From contig CAVXFM010000015.1 in assembly GCA_963760985.1 (NCBI GenBank), forward strand, positions 992,001-1,056,000: DNA of 64,000 nt. Reading direction: 5' to 3'. The position numbers and the translations under genes were made by a program. Source of the DNA: JACRDG01 sp963760985. Its GTDB lineage: Bacteria; Desulfobacterota; Desulfomonilia; Desulfomonilales; Desulfomonilaceae. Positions within the stretch are counted from its first letter, which is position 1. The number at the start of each line of letters is the position of its first letter. Below, one piece after another: positions 58,591 to 64,000 of the stretch. Under the pieces are notes generated by a model that saw only the letters and a program-made list of their open reading frames with translations, made no database searches and was not told the DNA's origin.

Positions 58591-60153
58591 TCAGCGGGCG
58601 AATTCGATGGCGCGGGTTTCGCGGATGACCACAATCTTGATCTGCCCGGGGTAGGAAAGTTCCTTCTCGATCTTGGCTCTGATATCCCTGGCCAGGAGAG
58701 TGAGTCCCTCGTCAGTGATATTCGAATTCTCGACAATGATGCGGATTTCCCGGCCAGCTTGAATGGCAAATGATTTGCTCACACCTCGGAAGGAATCGGC
58801 AATCCTTTCAAGGTCTTCGAGACGCTTCACATAGCTCTCGAGCATTTCCCGGCGGGCTCCGGGTCGTGCGGCCGAAAGCGTGTCAGCCGCCTGCACGAGT
58901 ACCGCGATCACGCTCCCTGGCTGTTCGTCGCCATGATGAGCTGCGATGGCATTGACGATCAGCGGGGATTCTCCATACCGTCGGGCCACATCAGACCCGA
59001 TGATTGCGTGAGCGCCTTCCACCTCGTGGTCTATGGCTTTGCCGATGTCGTGGAGCAGGCCCGCGCGTTTTGCCTTCTTTTGATTCAGGCCCAGTTCCGC
59101 GGCCATGATTCCGCAGATAAAGGCAACCTCCAGCGAGTGCTGAAACACGTTCTGTGCGTAAGATGTGCGGTACTTGAGCTTTCCCAGGAGCTTGATGAGT
59201 TCCGGGTTGATACCGTGAACCCCGACGTCGAAGCTCGCCTGTTCGCCTGCTTCGACAATTGCTTCTTCCATCTCCTGAGTGACTTTCTTGACGACCTCTT
59301 CGATGCGCGCAGGATGGATTCTCCCGTCATTGATGAGCCGCTCAAGAGAAAGCCGTGCCACTTCACGGCGGATGGAATTGTACCCGGAAAGGATCACCGC
59401 CTCAGGGGTGTCGTCGATAATCAGGTCAATCCCCGTGGCAGCCTCAATGGCCCGAATATTCCGACCCTCTCGGCCGATAATGCGGCCCTTCATTTCTTCA
59501 TTGGGGAGAGGCACCACCGACACAGTCCGTTCCGCGACAAAATCCGCGGCATACCGGCCTATGGCTGACGCGATGATTTCTTTTGCCTTCTTGTCCGCTT
59601 GGGCTACGGTCTCTTCTTCGATTTGTCGGATAATGCGACCGCTTTCGATGCGAGTTTCGGACTCGACCTTCTTGAGCAGCATGTCTTTGGCTTCAGCGGA
59701 AGACAATCCCGCGAGCTCTTCGAGTTTATCCAGCTGTTTCCTGACGAGGCCGTCGGCTTCTCGTTCTTTTTCCTTGGCCTTTCTGTATCCCGCTTCTATT
59801 TCCTTCTCGTGCTTGACAGACGCAGCCTCCTTGGCCTCCAATTGCGAGCCCTTTCGGTCCAGGATCTCTTCTTTTCGTATCAGTCGAGATTCGCGTGCGG
59901 AAAGCTCACTTCGGCGCTCCCTAATTTCGTTTTCCAGGTCTGACCTTGCCTGGAAAAGTTTGTCCTTGGCCTGGAGGAGGGCCTCCTTCTTTATCGTCTC
60001 CGCTTCTTTGTTTGCGGCTTTGATGAGTGAGTCTGCATCGGCCTTTGCCGACTGCATCCGGCTCTTGTCAAGCATTCTGGTCGCGGCGTATCCACCGACG
60101 AGTCCAACTATCGCTGAGACAAGGGCAGGAATCAAGACATGAATCGATTCCAC
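58591..60153 (-). CDS. rny: Ribonuclease Y
   Basis: RNase Y is a membrane-anchored endonuclease that starts mRNA decay. The 520-residue protein begins at a GTG at 60153 behind CGGAGGGG. An N-terminal helix (LIPALVSAIVGLVGGYAA) is followed by a long coiled coil (about 30-200), a KH domain (GRIIGREGRNIRAIEAATG) and an HD domain (HSLEVAFI, LLHDIGKA, AAHHGDEQP). The order and length are typical. The gene is downstream of 6S RNA and zapA, an arrangement known in other Desulfobacterota. Confidence 0.97.
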   Translation of the reverse strand: MESIHVLIPALVSAIVGLVGGYAATRMLDKSRMQSAKADADSLIKAANKEAETIKKEALLQAKDKLFQARSDLENEIRERRSELSARESRLIRKEEILDRKGSQLEAKEAASVKHEKEIEAGYRKAKEKEREADGLVRKQLDKLEELAGLSSAEAKDMLLKKVESETRIESGRIIRQIEEETVAQADKKAKEIIASAIGRYAADFVAERTVSVVPLPNEEMKGRIIGREGRNIRAIEAATGIDLIIDDTPEAVILSGYNSIRREVARLSLERLINDGRIHPARIEEVVKKVTQEMEEAIVEAGEQASFDVGVHGINPELIKLLGKLKYRTSYAQNVFQHSLEVAFICGIMAAELGLNQKKAKRAGLLHDIGKAIDHEVEGAHAIIGSDVARRYGESPLIVNAIAAHHGDEQPGSVIAVLVQAADTLSAARPGARREMLESYVKRLEDLERIADSFRGVSKSFAIQAGREIRIIVENSNITDEGLTLLARDIRAKIEKELSYPGQIKIVVIRETRAIEFAR

Positions 60154-60367
60154 AACCCCTCCGACTTGTAGAGTGACGGGATGCTGGTCCTGCGAAACCA
60201 ACCAAGGATGTCAAATACGGGACGAATGATTAAGGGCAAGTATCAGCAAGCGGGCGCTTAGCGCTTATTACCCACGAGCAATGTATATATCCCCACCGAC
60301 TTTCCATCCAGAGGCTTCCGTTCACATCCCGGCTTATTAGGTATATAAGAACACTCGATCAAAGTAA

Positions 60368-60558
60368 GGGAAGAGCCCCCGCAATCGGCCGTTCGGACGC
60401 AACTTTTGAACCTGGTTGCCCAGGTGGGTTCCTCGGGGCTGCTTTAGACTTCCTGCTTCAGTGGCAGGCATGCACACCACAACCTTTTCCGGTTCCCGTT
60501 TAATGAGTGTTGGCTCAAAAAATTGTCGTCCGTTTCGCACCGCGCAGGGGCTTCCCTT
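60368..60558 (-). ncRNA. ssrS: 6S RNA
   Basis: This minus-strand segment of about 190 nt folds into one long interrupted hairpin. GGGAAGCCCC at the 5' end pairs with GGGGGCTCTTCCC at the 3' end. Further in, ACGGACGACAATTTTTTGAG pairs with the TTCAAAAGTTGCGTCCG arm. An unpaired central bubble and an apical arm follow, as in 6S RNA, which mimics an open promoter and sequesters sigma-70 RNA polymerase. The position directly after zapA and before rny is the classic ssrS location. A 75-codon open frame over it is coincidental. A covariance-model search would settle it. Confidence 0.75.
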
Positions 60559-60560
60559 TT

Positions 60561-60822
60561 TCATACAACCCGATCGATGGTCTTAAGAAGCCTGTCGGTT
60601 TTTTCCTCCAGTTCTCTTATGGTCTTTTCTTTGGTCCGCCTAGATTGAAACATTTCGTCAGTTATGTTCAGGAGCGTCAGGATCACCAGATCCAGGGTGG
60701 AGACCACCGTCGCTTGTTCGCGGATGGCCTCGGCTCTCTCCATAATGAAATCTGCCAACTTCTGAACGTATTGCTTGTTTCCTTGTCCCCTGATACTGTA
60801 CCTCGCGACCAAACAATCGCAC
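60561..60822 (-). CDS. zapA: ZapA cell-division protein, frameshifted
   Basis: ZapA bundles FtsZ at the division ring. The main frame (60561-60812) starts awkwardly as RYSIRGQGNKQYVQKLADFI. Removing one C of the CC at 60801-60802 (plus strand) gives VRLFGREYSIRGQGNK, the standard ZapA N-terminal beta strand, with a GTG at 60822 as candidate start. A helical coiled coil forms the C-terminal half (TIRELEEKTDRLLKTID). The protein would be about 86 residues. It lies between the zapB-like gene and 6S RNA, which supports the assignment. Confidence 0.8.
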
Positions 60823-60890
60823 TTTAACCGCTTCAGTGCAAGCCTCTGAACCGGTTTCTGACCCTATTACCTCGTCAGAGTCGTACTCTT

Positions 60891-61112
60891 TCAGGTGAAT
60901 GCCTCCAGTTTTTCAATGATTCTATCAAGCTTGCCCTTGGCTGCTTTGTGGTCTTTCTGGAGCTTCTTGAGGGTCCGGTCGAGTTCTCCGATGCGCTTGT
61001 CCCGCTTTTCCAGTTCCTTGCCAAAGCGTTGCTGTTCTTTCTTGGACTGGTCGTTCTGCTCGATCAGATGCATGATCTTCTCTTCGAGAAGAGCAAGCTT
61101 GTCGGAATCCAT
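60891..61112 (-). CDS. ZapB-like coiled-coil division protein
   Basis: This is a 73-residue, almost entirely charged coiled coil (ALLEEKIMHLIEQNDQSKKE and KLQKDHKAAKGKLDRIIEKL). Size and heptad pattern fit ZapB, which forms a layer over the Z ring and binds ZapA. The ATG at 61112 has GGGAGAG upstream, and zapA follows after about 70 bp. A consensus sigma-70 promoter lies just before it. Short coiled coils are hard to classify, so the name rests largely on context. Confidence 0.7.
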   Translation of the reverse strand: MDSDKLALLEEKIMHLIEQNDQSKKEQQRFGKELEKRDKRIGELDRTLKKLQKDHKAAKGKLDRIIEKLEAFT

Positions 61113-61147
61113 CGGGCTCTCCCTAAGATGTTTTGAGATCCGCTTTA

Positions 61148-61175
61148 ATTATATTTCTTTAGCCACATGTGTCAA
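61148..61175 (-). promoter_or_regulatory. Consensus sigma-70 promoter of the zapB-zapA-6S unit
   Basis: On the minus strand TTGACA, a 16-base spacer and TATAAT are both perfect hexamers, with transcription expected from about 61141, 29 bp before the zapB-like ATG. It is the strongest vegetative promoter in the window. Confidence 0.85.
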
Positions 61176-61249
61176 GAAATATCTTGAAGCTGGCTCTCGG
61201 TTTCCATCTATCCGTTTTTTCAAGGACCGGTCATCCAGACCGTGCCAGA

Positions 61250-61579
61250 TCAGGTCTCCGAGTCGACTCCCGGGAGATTCAACACCTCCCCGAGCTTCTG
61301 TATTTTCCTGTGAAACGTGTTGCGACTCATGCCGAGCCACTTGGCAGCCTGAAGTTTGTTGCCTCGGCTCCTCTGCAGCACTTTCACGATCAAGCGCTTT
61401 TCCACTTCCCCCATAATCAAGGGATGGATTCCCTTTACGTCGTTATCCACAAGGTACTCGACCAGCAGGTCGATCGAATCCCCGATATTGGTGTTGAGCA
61501 TTTCTCCGGACTTACTGGCCTGGGATCTTTCCTCAGCATCGCCCGGACTTGCCTTGTGGCCTGTTTTGTCCGCTTTCAT
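61250..61579 (-). CDS. Small Fis-type DNA-binding protein
   Basis: From the ATG at 61579 (GGAGGG upstream) this is a 109-residue protein. A low-complexity N-terminus leads to a helical pair and a C-terminal Fis helix-turn-helix (VEKRLIVKVLQRSRGN, then KLQAAKWLGMSRNTFHRKIQ). The plan is that of Fis/NR(I) DNA-binding domains without a AAA+ part, so it may be a nucleoid protein or an independent regulator. It follows glmU by about 165 bp on the same strand and may be cotranscribed. Confidence 0.85.
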   Translation of the reverse strand: MKADKTGHKASPGDAEERSQASKSGEMLNTNIGDSIDLLVEYLVDNDVKGIHPLIMGEVEKRLIVKVLQRSRGNKLQAAKWLGMSRNTFHRKIQKLGEVLNLPGVDSET

Positions 61580-61743
61580 CACTGGGAGACCCTCCGACCT
61601 TGGTGACGACCTGCGTCGTCCTTTCCGTGTTTCTGCCGTGAGACCCTCCGGAGAAGCCGGGAGAATCTCAATAGGCCCGTGGTACCAAGAATGCCGACCG
61701 TTCGTGAATGCGTGCCATGCCCTTCGAGCCAGCAGCACCACGG

Positions 61744-63174
61744 TCAGGCTTGATTTCTGCCTTTCGAGTCTTTTTCCGCTTGCGGATCCTCATTCGGAGA
61801 TTTCGTGTCCCGTAATGACCTCAGAGGATACACCTTTTGCGGTGTGCGCGATACCGCAAGCGTCTGTGGCGGGACATTTCGCGTGATGGTACTTCCCGCA
61901 CCGATCACGCTTCCCGCACCGATCTCGACCGGCGCCACGAATTGGACGTCGGAGCCGATAAAACAGCGGTCGTGGATCGTGGTTCGGTGTTTACGCTTGC
62001 CGTCGTAATTACACGTAATCGTCCCGCAACCGATGTTCACGTCTTTGCCGATTACACTGTCGCCCAAATACGTCAGGTGGGCCGCCTTGGTTCCGTCACC
62101 CACCACGGTCTTTTTCACCTCTACAAAATTCCCTATTCTCGCGTGCTTGCCGATGGCGGTCTCGGGCCTGAGATGGGCCATAGGCCCTATGGATGTGTCA
62201 TCATCCACCGAGACCCGATCCAGACGACACCCCTGGAGAATCTTGACGCGATCTCCCACACGGGAGTTCATGATGTACGTACCCGATTCCACCACGCAGT
62301 CTGTACCGATTTCGGTTTTTCCGCACAACGTCACGCATGGGTGGATCACCGAGTCAGGTCCGATGGTCACATCCGCGTCCACATACACACTCGAAGGATC
62401 CATCAGGGTTACCCCTGAATCCATCAATTCTTCGCGCCTCTGCTCCCACACGATCGAGGCGACACGGGCCAGGTCTGCTCGCGTGTTGACGCCCAATGCC
62501 TCTTGAGGGTTGGGTAGCACGAAACCGTGAACCGAGATCGAGTCTTTCACTGCTTCAGCCACGATGTCGGTCAGATAGTATTCGCGTTGGGCGTTGTCCG
62601 AGCCTATCCGATCCAGCAAAGGATCGAGCACGTCCTTCGTGACCAGATACACGCCGGTATTGATTTCGCGTATGGCCTTTTCCGCGGGGCTTGCATCCTT
62701 TTCCTCAACGATCCGGGTTACCGTGTGGTCCTGATTTCTGATAATCCTGCCATATCCCCGGGGTTCGTCCACCAATGCCGTCATGACGGTGAGAGAGCTG
62801 CCATGCTCCTCGTGATACCGCATGAACTCCGCGAGAGTCTGTCTCTTGATCAGCGGAATATCGCCGCAGAGGACAAGGACCTCGCCTCGGAAATCGCTGA
62901 ACAAGTTCCGCGCGGCTGCGACAGCGTGCCCCGTGCCGAGCTGGGGTTCCTGCAGAGCAAACTCGAGGCCTGCGCCTTCGACCACCTTCTTCACCGAGTC
63001 CGACTGATGGCCAACCACGACAACGGTCTTTTGCAAAGGGCATCCGTCCAGAGCCCGAAGCACGTGGGAAATCATAGGGAGCCCTGCGACCTCGTGGAGG
63101 ACCTTGCAATGGGCGGACTTCATACGGGTTCCCTTCCCCGCGGCTAATATTATCGCAGCAAATTTGTTCGTCAT
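61744..63174 (-). CDS. glmU: Bifunctional GlmU, UDP-GlcNAc synthesis
   Basis: GlmU acetylates glucosamine-1-phosphate and then transfers UMP to give UDP-N-acetylglucosamine for peptidoglycan and lipopolysaccharide. The 476-residue protein has the uridyltransferase domain (LAAGKGTRMKS, LGTGHAVA, CGDIPL) to about residue 230 and a left-handed beta-helix acetyltransferase with hexapeptide repeats (HLRPETAIG, NIGCGTITCNYDG). It carries a charged tail of about 20 residues (SPNEDPQAEKDSKGR). A good promoter lies at 63209-63237. Confidence 0.97.
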   Translation of the reverse strand: MTNKFAAIILAAGKGTRMKSAHCKVLHEVAGLPMISHVLRALDGCPLQKTVVVVGHQSDSVKKVVEGAGLEFALQEPQLGTGHAVAAARNLFSDFRGEVLVLCGDIPLIKRQTLAEFMRYHEEHGSSLTVMTALVDEPRGYGRIIRNQDHTVTRIVEEKDASPAEKAIREINTGVYLVTKDVLDPLLDRIGSDNAQREYYLTDIVAEAVKDSISVHGFVLPNPQEALGVNTRADLARVASIVWEQRREELMDSGVTLMDPSSVYVDADVTIGPDSVIHPCVTLCGKTEIGTDCVVESGTYIMNSRVGDRVKILQGCRLDRVSVDDDTSIGPMAHLRPETAIGKHARIGNFVEVKKTVVGDGTKAAHLTYLGDSVIGKDVNIGCGTITCNYDGKRKHRTTIHDRCFIGSDVQFVAPVEIGAGSVIGAGSTITRNVPPQTLAVSRTPQKVYPLRSLRDTKSPNEDPQAEKDSKGRNQA

Positions 63175-63208
63175 CGTTTATAGTCGATACTCAAGGTTTA
63201 GACGAGCA

Positions 63209-63237
63209 ACTCTAGCCGGTTGCAAAGACCCTGTCAA
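63209..63237 (-). promoter_or_regulatory. Sigma-70 promoter of glmU
   Basis: TTGACA, a 17-base spacer and TAGAGT on the minus strand lie about 35 bp before the glmU ATG. Confidence 0.65.
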
Positions 63238-63280
63238 GGGGGTTTTGGAACCGTGCGGGCACAGGAGGGCGTGAGCAAAC

Positions 63281-63832
63281 GTGGAGCGTCTTTACAAAGT
63301 AGCTGTCCTGGGGTCCGCGAAAGTGGTCGAGGGATCCCAGATCGGAGAGAGGGCCTTTCAAGTCGGTCAGGCCATCGCTCGTCACCGAGGGGTGCTGTTG
63401 ACCGGCGGATGTCCTGGACTACCTCTTGCGGCAGTGCGTGGTGCTCGATCTTTGGGGGGCCTCACCATAGGAATTTCCCCTGCTTTGAACAGAGATGAGC
63501 ACGCTCATGCCTATGCGTACCCCCTGGACAGCGACGTGTGCATCTTCACCGGTATGGGAACCAAGGGCCGGAATGTGGTCCTCGTACGGAGCGCGGATGC
63601 ATGCGTATTCATCGGCGGCGGCATGGGCACTTTGAACGAGTTCACCATTGCGTTTGACGACCTTGGCCCGAAGAACGCTCTGGGCATCCTCTCGGGAAGC
63701 GAAGGATTGTCAGAAGAGTTTCCCCGTCTGGCTGCCTCAGTGGTTGGACCGGACCACGCGCTGCTGGTGAAGGAACCCGATCCTGAGAGGCTTGTTCAGA
63801 GACTCTTCGATCACATTTGCCCCTATGAATAG
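63281..63832 (+). CDS. SLOG-superfamily protein (LOG/TIGR00725-like)
   Basis: This 183-residue Rossmann-like protein has an N-terminal strand (KVAVLGSAKV), LLTGGCPGLPLAAVRGA and the phosphate-binding GGGMGTLNEF near residue 118, all typical of the lysine-decarboxylase-like/LOG group. The catalytic PGGxGTxxE pattern of cytokinin-activating LOG enzymes is only partly kept. It may bind or hydrolyse a nucleotide. GTG start at 63281 with GGAGG twelve bases upstream. It is divergent from glmU. Confidence 0.85.
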   Translation: MERLYKVAVLGSAKVVEGSQIGERAFQVGQAIARHRGVLLTGGCPGLPLAAVRGARSLGGLTIGISPALNRDEHAHAYAYPLDSDVCIFTGMGTKGRNVVLVRSADACVFIGGGMGTLNEFTIAFDDLGPKNALGILSGSEGLSEEFPRLAASVVGPDHALLVKEPDPERLVQRLFDHICPYE

Positions 63833-63938
63833 CAATCCGCGCGGCTCCAGGACGTCGTTTGGTTCTCTCCGAAAACATTCAGGTTATCCGACCACAACCA
63901 AAAATCCCGCTTTTTCAATGACCTGGCAACGATAAACC

Positions 63939-63967
63939 TTGACCGTGACAGAGAAATTTGGTAAATA
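63939..63967 (+). promoter_or_regulatory. Candidate promoter pointing out of the right edge
   Basis: TTGACC, a 17-base spacer and TAAATA occur 33 bp before the window ends, followed by an AT-rich dyad (AATAATGTTACGTTATT). The gene it would serve lies outside. Confidence 0.4.
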
Positions 63968-64000
63968 ATGTTACGTTATTCAAGGAAGTTCTCACTCTTT

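Noticed and set aside
59279..60142. 287-codon plus-strand frame opposite rny
   Set aside because: Serine-rich shadow of the RNase Y coiled coil; the minus-strand protein is unmistakable.
60337..60564. 75-codon minus-strand ORF
   Set aside because: It covers the predicted 6S RNA and its codons follow the RNA stem; no protein signature.
1..64000. tRNA, rRNA or CRISPR arrays
   Set aside because: No cloverleaf, rRNA signature or regularly spaced repeats were seen on either strand; a tRNAscan or CRISPR finder run would confirm.

Overview
The window reads as a chromosomal stretch of an anaerobic, GC-rich Desulfobacterota (former Deltaproteobacteria) organism. That assignment is inferred from gene content: Cache-domain histidine kinases with chains of stand-alone response regulators, multihaem c-type cytochromes with NrfD-type and molybdopterin subunits, the zapB-zapA-6S RNA-rny order, RNase J together with RNase Y, and a class III PhaC-like protein. 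No rRNA, tRNA, CRISPR array, transposase or phage gene was seen.

Layout. 1-5449 (minus): a TauE/SafE permease cut by the left edge, then a signalling operon (Cache histidine kinase, response regulator, degenerate kinase, small two-motif protein, two more response regulators). 6263-8586: an M3 peptidase and a zinc-ribbon protein. 8954-13490: a sigma-54 activator, a textbook sigma-54 promoter, and an orphan Wzc-type tyrosine kinase. 14049-23916 (plus): a large GTPase, a fused M16 protease, hflX, a TVP38 protein, a flavodoxin-like protein, a HAD hydrolase and argJ. 23928-27255: a LysM lytic transglycosylase lipoprotein, a second degenerate kinase and pncA. 27810-41435 (plus): a tightly packed respiratory cluster. 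It holds an NHL propeller, a duplicated transporter, iron-sulfur proteins, an FMN-binding membrane iron-sulfur protein, 7-haem and 3-haem cytochromes, fumarate-reductase-like subunits, NrfC/NrfD-like subunits and a Tat-lipoprotein molybdopterin oxidoreductase. 42034-47402: an hsp20 pair, def-fmt, htpX and rsmB. 47717-48410: a predicted sigma-54-driven small RNA and a 58-residue ORF. 48755-58317: lipA, a leuB-like gene, a PhaC-like gene with a phasin-like gene, rnj, a secreted cysteine-rich protein and a DegT aminotransferase. 58591-63832: rny, 6S RNA, zapA, zapB-like, a Fis-type regulator and glmU (all minus), then a SLOG-family gene.

How it fits together. The respiratory cluster looks like one electron-transfer unit. 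A cytoplasmic flavoprotein and its Fe-S partner (34263-36791) could exchange electrons with the membrane through an FMN/Fe-S module (31685-32695), two cytochromes and an NrfD/NrfC/molybdopterin module. The substrate is unknown and the arrangement matches no complex I can name with confidence.

Two further themes recur. First, at least three families of short dispersed repeats sit in the gaps: a palindromic family of about 165 bp, a 190-bp element with inverted ends, and a third unit of about 150 bp. Second, five genes are each broken by exactly one extra base, in every case inside a two-base run. That looks like sequence error more than gene decay. No recent large insertion is evident.
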